DNA of 64,000 nucleotides from Novipirellula artificiosorum (lineage in GTDB: Bacteria; Planctomycetota; Planctomycetia; Pirellulales; Pirellulaceae). The stretch covers positions 909,851-973,850 of the forward strand of contig NZ_SJPV01000002.1 of the NCBI RefSeq assembly GCF_007860135.1, written 5' to 3'. Made by a program: the position numbers and the translations under genes. Under the pieces are notes generated by a model. It was not told the origin of the DNA and did no database searches. It worked only from the letters and a program-made list of their open reading frames with translations. Each line of letters begins with the position of its first letter. Position 1 is the stretch's first letter. Positions 16,130 to 26,416 of this stretch are shown one piece after another.

Positions 16130-18091
16130 ATGACTGACTCCTCCTCAGGCCAAATCGACCATGTTTTGATCGAAGATCGGCTGTTCCCGCCCCCTGCCGA
16201 GTTTTCTCAGCAAGCGGTCTTTTCATCGCAAGCACAATATGAATCGATGTACCGTCGGGCCGCCGAACAACCGGAAGAGTTCTGGCGATCCGAAGCACTC
16301 GAGCATCTGCATTGGTTCGAACCGTTCGACGAAGTCTGCCGCTGGGACCCGCCCCACGCGGAGTGGTTCGTTCATGGCAAAACCAACGCCAGCTACAACT
16401 GTTTGGATCGGCACATTGACGCGGGCCGCGGCGACCGCACGGCGATCATCTGGGAGGGTGAACCGGGTGACGAGCGTACGCTCAGCTATGCGGAGCTTCG
16501 CAGCGAAGTGAGCAAGTGTGCAGCGGGACTAAAACAACTGGGGATTTCCGCAGGCGACGTCGTCAGCATCTACATGCCGATGACGCCAGAATTGGCGATC
16601 GCGATGTTGGCGTGCGCCCGCATTGGTGCCGTCCATTCCGTCATCTTTGCGGGCTTCAGTGCCGAGTCGATCGCAGATCGCAACAATGACGCCGGAGCAA
16701 AATTGGTGATCACCGCCGACGGACTTTATCGTCGCGGCAAGGTGTTGCCGCTAAAAGAAACCGTCGATGAAGCCCTCGCCAAATCGCCGACGGTCGAACA
16801 TTGTCTGGTACTCCGTCGCGTGGGCAACGACGACGTTTCGATGACACAGCCGCGCGATGTTTGGTGGCATGATGTGGTCGATACGCAATCCGATGATTTC
16901 CCCGCTGTGCCGATGGATAGCGAAGCGTCGCTGTTTATCCTGTACACCTCCGGCAGCACGGGAAAACCGAAGGGGATCCGTCACACCACCGCGGGTTACA
17001 ATTTGTGGGCCAAACGAACGTTTGAGTGGGTTTTTGACCATCGCGAGGACGACATCTTTTGGTGCACCGCCGATTGTGGCTGGATCACCGGACATAGCTA
17101 CATCGTTTATGGCCCCTTGTCGGCTGGGGCGACCTGTTTGATGTATGAAGGCGCGCCAAACTTTCCCGCCGAAGATCGGTTTTGGGAACTGGTTGAAAAG
17201 TACAAAGTGACCATCCTCTACACCGCGCCGACCGCCATTCGGGCCTTCATTAAATGGGGGGACGAGCATGTCGACAAGCACGATTTGTCGAGCTTGCGAT
17301 TGCTGGGTAGCGTCGGTGAAGGGATCAATCCCGAGGCATGGATGTGGTACCACAAAAAGATCGGTAACGAGCGATGCCCGATCGTCGATACGTGGTGGCA
17401 AACCGAAACGGGCGGCATCATGATGAGCCCGTTGCCGGGGATCACCGCCACCAAACCAGGGTCGTGTACCCGTCCGTTGCCGGGCGTGGTGCCTGTGATT
17501 GTGGACGAGACAGGAAATGCGGTGGACGACCAACATGGCGGCATGCTCTGCATTTCCAAACCGTGGCCGGGAATGTTGCGCGGTATTTGGGGTGACGAAG
17601 ATCGTTTCGTGCAACAGTATTGGTCGACCGTGCCCGGTAAATACCTGACCGGGGACAATGCGCGGAAAGATAGCGATGGCTATTACTGGATCATGGGGCG
17701 CATTGACGATGTGATCAACGTTTCAGGACATCGGCTCAGCACGATCGAAGTGGAAAGTGCTTTGTGCAGTCACGAAGCGGTTTGCGAAGCGGCGGTTGTG
17801 GGTCGACCGGACGAACTGAAAGGCCAGGCGATTGCGGCCTTTGTCACCATCCGCGACCGAGAACCGGACGAGGCATTGCGTCAAGAACTGTTGCTGCACG
17901 TGCGGAAACAGATCGGCGCACTCGCTCAACCCGATGACTTGCGATTCACCTCAACGCTGCCCAAGACTCGAAGTGGCAAGATCATGCGTCGATTGTTGCG
18001 AGACATTGCATCCGGAAACGAGGTCGCGGGAGACACCTCGACCCTGGAAGACCTAACGGTCCTCGCCAAACTCCGCGACGATGAAGGTTGA
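16130..18091 (+). CDS. acs: Acetyl-CoA synthetase
   Basis: 653 residues, standard for AMP-forming acetyl-CoA synthetase, which activates acetate through acetyl-AMP. Diagnostic motifs are the Acs-type N-terminus ([17 protein letters not shown]), the P-loop [40 protein letters not shown], the hinge [14 protein letters not shown] and the C-terminal [16 protein letters not shown], whose Lys is the usual acetylation site. ATG 16130 is favoured over 16100 because it gives [13 protein letters not shown], close to related enzymes. It is monocistronic; the MITE-like element follows 170 bases downstream. Confidence 0.95.
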   Translation: MTDSSSGQIDHVLIEDRLFPPPAEFSQQAVFSSQAQYESMYRRAAEQPEEFWRSEALEHLHWFEPFDEVCRWDPPHAEWFVHGKTNASYNCLDRHIDAGRGDRTAIIWEGEPGDERTLSYAELRSEVSKCAAGLKQLGISAGDVVSIYMPMTPELAIAMLACARIGAVHSVIFAGFSAESIADRNNDAGAKLVITADGLYRRGKVLPLKETVDEALAKSPTVEHCLVLRRVGNDDVSMTQPRDVWWHDVVDTQSDDFPAVPMDSEASLFILYTSGSTGKPKGIRHTTAGYNLWAKRTFEWVFDHREDDIFWCTADCGWITGHSYIVYGPLSAGATCLMYEGAPNFPAEDRFWELVEKYKVTILYTAPTAIRAFIKWGDEHVDKHDLSSLRLLGSVGEGINPEAWMWYHKKIGNERCPIVDTWWQTETGGIMMSPLPGITATKPGSCTRPLPGVVPVIVDETGNAVDDQHGGMLCISKPWPGMLRGIWGDEDRFVQQYWSTVPGKYLTGDNARKDSDGYYWIMGRIDDVINVSGHRLSTIEVESALCSHEAVCEAAVVGRPDELKGQAIAAFVTIRDREPDEALRQELLLHVRKQIGALAQPDDLRFTSTLPKTRSGKIMRRLLRDIASGNEVAGDTSTLEDLTVLAKLRDDEG

Positions 18092-18594
18092 GCCGCAAAA
18101 ATAGCCGCCCGAAATATCCGAAGGAGACCTTTCGTGAACCCATCCGGCGTACGACGGCCTGAAATGCCGTCAGAACGGTGCGTTTGGGCCGTTTCGAGAG
18201 AAAACGCCGCTCGGTTGCCATTGGCGATATAATGACGAATGTTTTGGCACCCGCTGGAATGCTCGGCCTGACGAATCGGTGCAAGTTTGGAGACCGATGG
18301 ATAGTATCAACGATTCGAAAGGGGTCGTAGGGAGCAAGTCAATTGGGTGCCAAGAAACCCTCTCCCTCGCTGCGCTCGACCTCTCCCAAGGGAGAGGTAA
18401 TCCACTCCTCCCGCAAGCGGGAGGGGTCGAACGCAGCGAGGGGGAGGGCGCAGAACGCGCGCCCCACTTTTCAAGACGTCTTACTATCGATTCGTCAGGC
18501 CACCCGGAAGGCTCGGTGTGGTGCCCAAACCGATAAGTGTCGAATCACATCGTCGATCGACTTAGAGCGTCGATCGATTCAATAAGGGAACTCG
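18092..18594. other. Intergenic region carrying a MITE-like element
   Basis: 503 bases between acs and the MoxR gene. About half is the element at 18265-18501. Bases 18502-18594 must carry the promoter of the MoxR operon; I see a ribosome-binding site (aaggga, 18582-18587) but no clear -35/-10 pair. Confidence 0.6.
18265..18501. mobile_element. MITE-like palindromic element with terminal inverted repeats
   Basis: A 237-bp unit bounded by perfect 14-bp inverted repeats, ggcctgacgaatcg (18265-18278) and its complement (18488-18501). Inside is a large imperfect palindrome with about 30-bp arms (18357-18386 and 18418-18447) built on ccctctccctcgctgcgctc. The same palindrome core occurs at 11249-11273 and twice at 38937-39177. 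There is no coding capacity and no obvious target duplication. It looks non-autonomous, dependent on a transposase encoded elsewhere. Confidence 0.7.
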
Positions 18595-19611
18595 ATGAGC
18601 ACCGAAACGTTGTCCATGGAACAAGAAGCGGAAGTCGTCCATCAAATTCGCGAAGGACGCGATCGAATTGCCGCCGAGTTGTCGAAAGCCATTGTCGGCC
18701 AAAATGATGTGATCGAACAGTTGTTGATCTGTTTGATGGCCGGCGGTCATTGCTTGATTACCGGAGCCCCAGGGTTAGCCAAGACGTTGCTGGTGCGCAG
18801 CGTTGCCAAGATCTTTCACCTGAATTTTCAGCGAATCCAATTCACTCCCGACTTGATGCCCGCTGACATCACGGGAACGGAAATTTTGGAAGATGCCGCC
18901 GATGGTCACCGCCGCATGACGTTCGTGAAAGGCCCCATCTTTGCCAATGTGATTTTGGCGGACGAGATCAATCGCACGCCACCCAAGACACAGGCCGCCT
19001 TGCTCGAAGCGATGCAGGAACATCAGGTCACCGCAGCCGGGCATCGCTATGAACTTGATGAGCCTTTCTTTGTGCTGGCGACTCAAAACCCGATCGAAAT
19101 GGAAGGGACCTACCCTTTGCCGGAGGCTCAACTCGACCGGTTCATGTTCAACGTCCTGATTGACTACCTTCCCAGGGACCAAGAATTGGCGGTCGTGATG
19201 CAAACCACCTCGGGGCGTTCCGAACCGATCGAGCCGCTTTTTACCGGCGAGGATGTGATGCGGTTCCACGCAGCCGTCCGCCGCGTCCCGATTGCCGAAG
19301 AGGTGGGCGCCTATGCGGTCCGACTGGCCTCCTCGACACGGCCCGAACGTGAGGGCACGCCCGATTTTATCAACCACTGGGTTAGCTGGGGGGCCGGACT
19401 TCGCGCCGCACAGACGCTGGTGCTTGGCGCAAAAGCGCGAGCCCTGCTGGCCGGCAACGCGCACGTTCGGCACGATGACGTCCGAGCGCTTGCTCATCCT
19501 GCCCTTCGACATCGGGTGCTGCTGAGCTACAAGGCCGAAGCCGAGGGTGTCACCATCGAAGATGTCATTGATCAATTGCTGGAAACCGTCTCGACAACCG
19601 GAAACGAATGA
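18595..19611 (+). CDS. MoxR-family AAA+ ATPase
   Basis: 338 residues. The AAA+ core has Walker A GAPGLAKT (57-64), Walker B with VILADEINRTPPKTQAALLE, sensor 1 LATQNPIE followed by MEGTYPLPEAQLDRF, and a C-terminal lid domain ending RHRVLLSYKAEAEGV. This is the MoxR (APE2220/MRP-like) clade, chaperone-like ATPases that work with VWA proteins on folding or metal insertion of envelope proteins. It is the first gene of a seven-gene coupled operon: its stop overlaps the next start as ATGA. The start at ATG 18595 is preceded by aaggga. Confidence 0.95.
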   Translation: MSTETLSMEQEAEVVHQIREGRDRIAAELSKAIVGQNDVIEQLLICLMAGGHCLITGAPGLAKTLLVRSVAKIFHLNFQRIQFTPDLMPADITGTEILEDAADGHRRMTFVKGPIFANVILADEINRTPPKTQAALLEAMQEHQVTAAGHRYELDEPFFVLATQNPIEMEGTYPLPEAQLDRFMFNVLIDYLPRDQELAVVMQTTSGRSEPIEPLFTGEDVMRFHAAVRRVPIAEEVGAYAVRLASSTRPEREGTPDFINHWVSWGAGLRAAQTLVLGAKARALLAGNAHVRHDDVRALAHPALRHRVLLSYKAEAEGVTIEDVIDQLLETVSTTGNE

Positions 19612-20609
19612 CCCTTATCCCAAGCCCCCAATCGGATGCGTCCACGCCGATGCAGCGTGGTTCGATTGATCCTTCGGCCGTGATGCGAATCAAGAATTTG
19701 CAACTTCGCGCTAAAACGATCGTCGAAGGTTTTTTCAATGGCCTGCACCGCAGTCCACTGCACGGATCGTCGGTCGAGTTTACCGAATACCGTCCCTACT
19801 CGGTTGGCGATGACCTCCGTGGACTCGATTGGAAGCGGTTTGCACGGAGCGATCGGTACTTCATCAAGAAGTTTGAAGACGAAACAAGCCGCCGCTGCTA
19901 CTTGGTGGTCGACCAAAGCCAATCGATGGGGTTCGGGTCGCTCGAGTATTCCAAGATCGATTATGCCAGAACCTTGGCTGCGACGTTCGCCTACTTCTTA
20001 ACGCTGCAGCGAGACAGCGTTGGCGTGTTGACGTTCGACGAACAAGTTGCCGACTACATTCCCGCTCGCCGTCGACCGGGACACTTGCATCAGCTGCTGG
20101 GTGTTCTGTCTCGTCCTCTGAGCGGTAAAGGAACGGATATCGATGCTCCGCTGAAACAGATTGCATCCCTGGTGGGCCGACGCGGTTTAGTGATCTTGAT
20201 CTCCGATTTACTGACACCCGTTGACACGCTGCGGACCAATTTGGCTTACTTGAGATCGCGCGGACATGAGGTCGGCATCCTGCGGATCCTCGACCCCTCG
20301 GAGGTCACGTTCCATTTGGATGCACCAAGCATGGTGGTCGATATGGAATCGGGCCGCGAGATGTATCTCGATCCCGATGCGGCTCGCGATGTCTATCAAC
20401 GGGCGTTTGACGAACACAAACATCAATTGCAACAGGTTTGCGATTCGCTGGCCGTCGATCTGCACATGATGGTAACCGACCAACCGCTCGACGATTCGTT
20501 GTTCCATTTGGTCCAATCGCAACAGCGTCGGACGCGTGGTACCGCCCGGTCAGGGATGCTGGCTCGTTCGGCTCGTGGTGCCGTCAACAGCGAACGAGGT
20601 GGAAAATGA
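19608..20609 (+). CDS. DUF58 domain protein
   Basis: 333 residues. The DUF58 core is clear: GLHRSPLHGSSVEFTEYRPY, SVGDDLRGLDWKRFARSDRY, FIKKFEDETSRRCYLVVDQS, then a VWA-like half (VDQSQSMGF, VLTFDEQVADYIPAR, GLVILISDLLTPVD). DUF58 proteins are the standard partner of MoxR ATPases. There is no signal peptide or membrane span, so it is probably cytoplasmic. It overlaps both neighbours by ATGA junctions (19608-19611 and 20606-20609), consistent with translational coupling and fixed stoichiometry. Confidence 0.93.
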   Translation: MTLIPSPQSDASTPMQRGSIDPSAVMRIKNLQLRAKTIVEGFFNGLHRSPLHGSSVEFTEYRPYSVGDDLRGLDWKRFARSDRYFIKKFEDETSRRCYLVVDQSQSMGFGSLEYSKIDYARTLAATFAYFLTLQRDSVGVLTFDEQVADYIPARRRPGHLHQLLGVLSRPLSGKGTDIDAPLKQIASLVGRRGLVILISDLLTPVDTLRTNLAYLRSRGHEVGILRILDPSEVTFHLDAPSMVVDMESGREMYLDPDAARDVYQRAFDEHKHQLQQVCDSLAVDLHMMVTDQPLDDSLFHLVQSQQRRTRGTARSGMLARSARGAVNSERGGK

Positions 20610-22714
20610 GTCTGCTTGCGCCCGTTTTCTTTCTCGGTGCGTTGGCAATCGGACTGCCGATCCTGTTTCACCTGATTCGCCAACAACCCAAAGGTTCGGT
20701 GTCGTTCAGTTCGTTGATGTTTCTGCGGCCGACACCACCACGCTTGACTCGCCGCAGTCGGTTGGAGAATTGGCCACTGCTTTTGATGCGTGCATTGGCA
20801 ATCCTACTGCTTGCCGCCGCGTTTGCGCGGCCCTTCTTTCGAACGGCTGACAATGCCGATGTCAAGTCGTTCGGCCGCCGCTTTGTCTTGATGATCGATA
20901 CCAGTGCTTCGATGCAGCGAGCCGGAATCTGGTCGAGCGCGGTCCGTATCGCGAAGGAATTCATCGAGGAACTTGGGCCTGGGGATCAATTGGCGATCGT
21001 CACTTTCGACAACCGCCCCGAACAGGTCTTTCGCTACGACCCATCGCAGAGTCTGACCCCTCCGCAACGGCGGGATGCGGCAATGCAAAGGGTCAACGGA
21101 CTGAAACCCTCCTGGCGAGCGACGCAGTTGGGCCAAGCCTTGCGGTACAGCGCCGATGTCGTGTTGCAGATGCAAGCCGATGAAGAGGCCGACGCGGAAA
21201 CCAGTACGGACCCGCTGCCGACGCAAGCGACCTTGGTTCTCGTCAGCGACCTGCAATCGGGCAGCGAGATCGAGAGTTTGCAGTCCTACGGTTGGCCAGA
21301 ACAAATCAAGGTTGATCTGCGACGGGTTCAACCCACAAAGGCAACGAACGCCTGGGCGCAAGTGTTGTCCGACGTGAACGATCCCGCTGCCAACCGAAAA
21401 AGAGACGATGGCGTGGACCGTACGCGAGTGCGTGTGTCGAACTCGGCCGACGCCGGACAATCACAATTTCGCCTCTCATGGCAAACGGACAAACCTTCCG
21501 CCGGATCCGAGATTCCCGTTACCGTTCCGCCCGGCCAGTCGCGTGTGCTCATGGTGCCTGCGGCGACACCCGAGACGACGTCTTTGGTTCTTCGCGGCGA
21601 CGATCATCCGTTCGACAATCAGCGGTTCCTTGCCGCCCCAAAAATCGAACTCGCGCGAGTGCTCTATCTCGGCGACGATTCCGACACAACCGCGCCTCGG
21701 GATAGCTTGTTTTACTATTTGAACCGTGTCCCTTTTTCCAACTCGCGGCGTACCGTATCAACCGAGCGAGTCGAGACGTTTCCAACGCTCGAGGCGGATG
21801 AGACGCCCCTTCCGTTGGTCGTCGTGAGCAAGCCGGCGACCGAAGCGGAGGCAACCCAGATTCACCGCTATGCCGAACGCGGTGGCAGCGTTTTATTGGT
21901 CCTTGCCGATCAGAACGCTCGTTGGGCATCGTCCATCGCTCAAGTCGCCGCGGTGGATCCGATCCAGGTGTCGGAGGCGAAAATCGATGACTATGTGATG
22001 CTGTCGTCGATCGCATTTGACCATCCGTTGTTTTTGACGATGTCCGATCCCCAGTTCAACGATTTTTCCAAGATCCGATTTTGGGCTCACCAAACCATCA
22101 AAGGGATCCCCGAGTCGGCCAGCGTTTTGGCCACCTTCGACGACGGCGATCCTGCGATTGTCGAGATCGAGGTGGGGCAAGGACGCGTTTGGATTTTGAC
22201 CGCGGGTTGGCAACCGCGGGTCAGTCAGTTGGCTTTGTCCACGAAGTTTATCCCCTTGATGTTTCAGTTTTTCGAGGCCGGGCGGCGTGGACCGGCAACC
22301 CGTCCCTCCTATTTCGTAGGCGATCCCGTTTCCTTCGCCCCCACACCGACCGCAAAAATCGTCAAACCAGACGGTTCGACTTTCGATTTCGCCTCGACAT
22401 CAACGGCGGAACAGATCGACCGGCCTGGGGTTTATCAATACGTCGATGGCGACGACCGTCACCGGTTTGCCGTCAACCTGGACCCGGCCGAAAGTCAAAC
22501 CGATCCGATGGACTTCGATTCGCTGCAACGGTTCGGTGTCGTGACAGGCAAGACGACGTCGGTAGCGGAAGCGGAAACCCATGCACGTCAACTACGTGAC
22601 GTGGAACTCGAAAAAAGCCAAAAGGTTTGGCAATGGCTCATTTTAGCGGCGTTAGCGTTGATTGCCGCCGAAACCCTCTACAGCGGTCGCAGAAAAGGAT
22701 TGGCTCATGAGTGA
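20606..22714 (+). CDS. BatA-like membrane protein with VWA domain
   Basis: 702 residues. The N-terminus (FFLGALAIGLPILFHLIRQQ, then SLMFLRPTPPRLTRRSRLENWPLLLMRALAILLLAAAFARPFF in shorter pieces) is the BatA N-terminal domain with two membrane spans. A VWA domain follows with a MIDAS motif, LMIDTSASMQRAG (DxSxS). The long C-terminal region is periplasmic-looking beta structure, with a final membrane span near 675-695 (WLILAALALIAAETLYSG). It probably forms the membrane receptor of the MoxR complex. ATG 20606 overlaps the DUF58 stop; the frame upstream of it is open only by chance. Confidence 0.88.
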   Translation: MSLLAPVFFLGALAIGLPILFHLIRQQPKGSVSFSSLMFLRPTPPRLTRRSRLENWPLLLMRALAILLLAAAFARPFFRTADNADVKSFGRRFVLMIDTSASMQRAGIWSSAVRIAKEFIEELGPGDQLAIVTFDNRPEQVFRYDPSQSLTPPQRRDAAMQRVNGLKPSWRATQLGQALRYSADVVLQMQADEEADAETSTDPLPTQATLVLVSDLQSGSEIESLQSYGWPEQIKVDLRRVQPTKATNAWAQVLSDVNDPAANRKRDDGVDRTRVRVSNSADAGQSQFRLSWQTDKPSAGSEIPVTVPPGQSRVLMVPAATPETTSLVLRGDDHPFDNQRFLAAPKIELARVLYLGDDSDTTAPRDSLFYYLNRVPFSNSRRTVSTERVETFPTLEADETPLPLVVVSKPATEAEATQIHRYAERGGSVLLVLADQNARWASSIAQVAAVDPIQVSEAKIDDYVMLSSIAFDHPLFLTMSDPQFNDFSKIRFWAHQTIKGIPESASVLATFDDGDPAIVEIEVGQGRVWILTAGWQPRVSQLALSTKFIPLMFQFFEAGRRGPATRPSYFVGDPVSFAPTPTAKIVKPDGSTFDFASTSTAEQIDRPGVYQYVDGDDRHRFAVNLDPAESQTDPMDFDSLQRFGVVTGKTTSVAEAETHARQLRDVELEKSQKVWQWLILAALALIAAETLYSGRRKGLAHE

Positions 22715-25700
22715 TGCACTACGCCATCGGATCGACCAAGTCACCGACCGATTTCGCAAACGCTGTTTTGGCTGGTCAGCCGCGGTGATTGCGATGGCCG
22801 TTGCTGTGGTCGGCGCAATGCTTTTACCCGCTGCGCGTTCGGGACAAATTTCAGGTTCAAACTCGGCGATCGCCTTGGCCGCCATTGGCATGCTTGGACT
22901 CTTGCTGGCCTACGTTTTGTCAAGACGCAGTTATACAAACGAGCGTGGCATTGCCACGCGAATCGAAAATCAGTTTCCCAGCCTGCAGCAGCGCTTGCTA
23001 ACCGCGGTGACCCTAGCGAACCAAACCGAGCCACTCGGTTTTCTGCAACGGCAAGTCGTTCGCGAAGCCTACGACCACTCTCGAATCTATCGCTGGCCCG
23101 ACACCGTGCCAAGCGGTCAATTGGTCATGAGCCGGCTGTTAGGTGCCAGTGCGACCGTGATGATGGGGGCCGTGCTCGCGACCCTTTTCATTTCGCAAGG
23201 GTTGACCCGCGACGCCGGAGCCAGTTCCAAACGCATCATGCCTCTCAACGTGACCGTCGAACCTGGAAATACGGAAATTGAACGCGGCAGCAGCTTGGTC
23301 ATTACGGCGCGATTCGAGGGGCTACGGTCCGGCGCTGAACGAGGTTCGAGTGGAAAAGGTCAGAGTAGACAGGGCGATGAGGTCGCTCCAACCGATGGCG
23401 AGCTGTTGTTGACCGCAAAGGACGGCACCCAACGGCGGCTAACGATGACTCAAAACTTAAACGATCCGATCTTAGCGGCATTCATCGCTGCGGTGGATGC
23501 ACCGCTTGATTATCGGATCACCACGCCTGTTTGGACAAGCGACACCTATTCGGTCGATGTCTTCGATTTCCCCGCCGTGCTGAGAAGTGATGCTGATTTG
23601 GAGTTTCCTGATTACACGGGGTTGCCCGCGAGGCACATTGAAGACACCGTCCGAGTCGCTGCGGTGGAAGGAACCCAATTGACCTGGACCTGCTTCTTGA
23701 ACAAGTCGGTTCGCACCGCTGAACTGATTGCAGAAGACGGAGTGACGTTACCTCTGGTAGCAACGGAGGACACGACCAATACGTGGTCGGTGGGGTTCAC
23801 CATGGATGAAACACGCCGATTCAAGGTGCGGCTGATTGACGATGCTGGCCGCGAAAACAAGTACCCTCCGCAATGGGTTGCTACCGTTTTGCCCAACCAG
23901 GCCCCCGAACTCAAACTAAAGCAAGCAGGCGATGCAACGGTGTCGCCGCTCGAAGAGTTTCCGATCGTCGTCGAAACCAGCGATGACTTTGGTGTTCAGC
24001 GGGCCGGACTTTCCTATACGTTTGCGGGGCAAAACGAAGAGATCATTTTAAAACGCGATGTCCCGCGCGGCGCGACCGAAACAATCGAACACCTCGTTGA
24101 ATTCGAAAAGCTGAAAGCAGAACCCGATCAATTGTTTGCCTATCATTTTTGGGCCGAAGATATCGGACCGGATGGACAGCCACGCAGGACACAAAGCGAT
24201 ATGTACTTTGCCGAAGTACGCCCGTTCGAACAAATTTTTCGTGAAGGAGAACCACCACCCAATGGTCCGCCATCGGCGCAGCAAAGCCCCAATGGCCAGG
24301 AGGCGGAAGAATTGGCGGAACTTCAAAAAGAAGTCATGAATGCGACTTGGCGAGTGATCCGCGACGAAACCGAGAATCAACTTGGCGAGGGGGCGGGCGA
24401 GAGTGTTGCCTTATTGGTCGAGGGACAACGCGAAGCACTCGGATTGCTGGAAGATTTGGCTTCCAAGCTTAGCGATGCCAAATCGATCGCGATCGCCGAC
24501 AGCATTCGAAGCCAGATGAGTGAGGCGGTTACGCAATTGGAGATTGCGCTGGGGGACAACAAGACTTCACCCTTGCAACAAGCATTGTCAGCAGAACAAG
24601 CAAGCTATTCGGGGCTCTTGAAGTTGCGAGCTCGAGAGTTTGAGGTGACGCGTTCTCAAAGACAAAACCAGAGCAGCAGTTCAAGCGCCTCGCAGAAAAG
24701 ACGCCAACAGCAACTGGATGATCTTGAGTTAGAGCAAAATGAAAATCGTTATGAAACGCAAAACCAGGCCGAAGCGAACGATCCTCAAGAGCAAGCCGAA
24801 CGCGAGAACCGCCAAATCCTAAGTCGGCTCAAGGAACTGGCTCGCCGACAAGAGGACTTGAACGAGCAATTGGCTCAGCTGCAATCGGCACTCGAGCAAG
24901 CCAAGACTCCTGAGCAGAAAGAGCAGGTCCAACGACAGTTGCAACGACTTCGAGAACAGCAACAAGACATGCTGCGGGAAACGGATGAGTTGTCGGAACG
25001 GATGCAGCAACCCGAAAATCAAGCAGCGATGCAGCAAGCCAATCAGCAATTGCAAGAAACTCGAGAAAACGTTCGCCAAGCTGCTGAAGCCCTTGAGCAA
25101 AACGACGCATCCAAGGCACTCACCTCGGGCAAGCGAGCGGAACGCGAGTTCGAGCAAATGCGAGATGAATTTCGCCGTCAATCCGCTGGTCAATTCAATG
25201 ATGCGGTTCGACAAATGCGCGATCAGGTTCAGCAGTTGGACGAGAAACAACGTGCCTTGTCAGAGGCCATGACCGAATCGGAACAGCAACCCACGCCGGG
25301 ACTGCGTGAAGGGGAGAGCCGTCAAGAAATCGAAGCGAAGATCGCGGAACAACGAAAGAGGTTGTCGGAGCTGCAGCAGCAAATGCAGACAACGGTCGAA
25401 GAAGCCGAGGACGCCGAGCCGCTATTGGCCGAAAAGTTGTACGATTCGTTCCGACAATCGGAACAGCGGCAAATCGACCGGCGTTTGGGACAAACCAACG
25501 AACTGCTGAGACGAGGCTACGCCGCACAAGCTCAAGAGACGGAACAGATGGCCGCAGAAGGGATTGAGGGCCTACGTGAGGATCTTGAAGCCGCAGCCAC
25601 CGCCGTGCTCGGCGACGAGACCGAAGGGCTCCGGCGGTCGCTCGGAGAATTGGAACAGCTGACCCGAGATTTGGAAAAGGAAATGGAATCCGCACGGTCT

Positions 25701-26414
25701 TCGCCATCCAATGACCCGTCCAACCCAAATCCTCAATCGAACCAAGCCGACGAGCCCCAGCAAGGGCGTTCACCGCAGCAGGGATCGAGTGGGGAAAGCG
25801 GGGAAAGGAGTGAAGACGATTCTCAATCGACCGAGTCGCAGAATGCTGGGCAGTCCCAAGGTGACCCGCGAAGCGAAGGGGATCAGCGCCCCCCGACGAC
25901 ACCTGGAAATGGTCCATCCCAACAACCCGGCGACGGTTCGCAGCCCAGCGATGGGGGCCAACCGACCTCAGAACGACAACAACAGCAACAATCCCAATCG
26001 CAACAATCGGGAACGCGTAGCGGGGGGCTAAGCCAGTTCGCGGCCGATAGCCCGAATGAATCGGCCAGTGGATCCCCACTGACCGGTGATGGCTTTCGCG
26101 AATGGACGGACCGCTTGCGTGATGTCGAAGAAATGCTTGATTCACCGGAACTTCGTTCGCGTGCAAACCGCATTCGCGATCGGGCGCGTGACGTGCGGGT
26201 CGATCTACAACGCAAATCGAAGAATCCTCAATGGGATCTTGTCGACGAAATGATTGCCGAGCCGCTTCGAGAACTTCGCCGTGATGTTCAAGAGGAACTG
26301 ATGCGTCGTTCTGCGGAAAAGAACTCGCTCGTCCCAATCGATCGCGACCCTGTACCGGACCAGTATTCGGATGCTGTTCGCCGCTATTACGAAAACTTGG
26401 GGAGTGGTCGCTAG
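22707..26414 (+). CDS. DUF4175-like membrane protein with long coiled coil
   Basis: 1235 residues. Three hydrophobic segments near 19-42, 47-70 and 143-163 come first, then Ig-like beta structure (about 185-510), then a Gln/Glu/Arg-rich coiled coil (about 525-1000, for example ELARRQEDLNEQLAQLQSAL), a low-complexity Ser/Gln/Gly/Asn linker (about 1000-1115) and a short helical end. The plan matches DUF4175-type proteins that accompany MoxR/BatA clusters. It has no catalytic motif and may be a stalk linking membrane and periplasm. It overlaps the upstream gene by 8 bases. Confidence 0.78.
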   Translation: MSDALRHRIDQVTDRFRKRCFGWSAAVIAMAVAVVGAMLLPAARSGQISGSNSAIALAAIGMLGLLLAYVLSRRSYTNERGIATRIENQFPSLQQRLLTAVTLANQTEPLGFLQRQVVREAYDHSRIYRWPDTVPSGQLVMSRLLGASATVMMGAVLATLFISQGLTRDAGASSKRIMPLNVTVEPGNTEIERGSSLVITARFEGLRSGAERGSSGKGQSRQGDEVAPTDGELLLTAKDGTQRRLTMTQNLNDPILAAFIAAVDAPLDYRITTPVWTSDTYSVDVFDFPAVLRSDADLEFPDYTGLPARHIEDTVRVAAVEGTQLTWTCFLNKSVRTAELIAEDGVTLPLVATEDTTNTWSVGFTMDETRRFKVRLIDDAGRENKYPPQWVATVLPNQAPELKLKQAGDATVSPLEEFPIVVETSDDFGVQRAGLSYTFAGQNEEIILKRDVPRGATETIEHLVEFEKLKAEPDQLFAYHFWAEDIGPDGQPRRTQSDMYFAEVRPFEQIFREGEPPPNGPPSAQQSPNGQEAEELAELQKEVMNATWRVIRDETENQLGEGAGESVALLVEGQREALGLLEDLASKLSDAKSIAIADSIRSQMSEAVTQLEIALGDNKTSPLQQALSAEQASYSGLLKLRAREFEVTRSQRQNQSSSSSASQKRRQQQLDDLELEQNENRYETQNQAEANDPQEQAERENRQILSRLKELARRQEDLNEQLAQLQSALEQAKTPEQKEQVQRQLQRLREQQQDMLRETDELSERMQQPENQAAMQQANQQLQETRENVRQAAEALEQNDASKALTSGKRAEREFEQMRDEFRRQSAGQFNDAVRQMRDQVQQLDEKQRALSEAMTESEQQPTPGLREGESRQEIEAKIAEQRKRLSELQQQMQTTVEEAEDAEPLLAEKLYDSFRQSEQRQIDRRLGQTNELLRRGYAAQAQETEQMAAEGIEGLREDLEAAATAVLGDETEGLRRSLGELEQLTRDLEKEMESARSSPSNDPSNPNPQSNQADEPQQGRSPQQGSSGESGERSEDDSQSTESQNAGQSQGDPRSEGDQRPPTTPGNGPSQQPGDGSQPSDGGQPTSERQQQQQSQSQQSGTRSGGLSQFAADSPNESASGSPLTGDGFREWTDRLRDVEEMLDSPELRSRANRIRDRARDVRVDLQRKSKNPQWDLVDEMIAEPLRELRRDVQEELMRRSAEKNSLVPIDRDPVPDQYSDAVRRYYENLGSGR

Positions 26415-26416
26415 TG

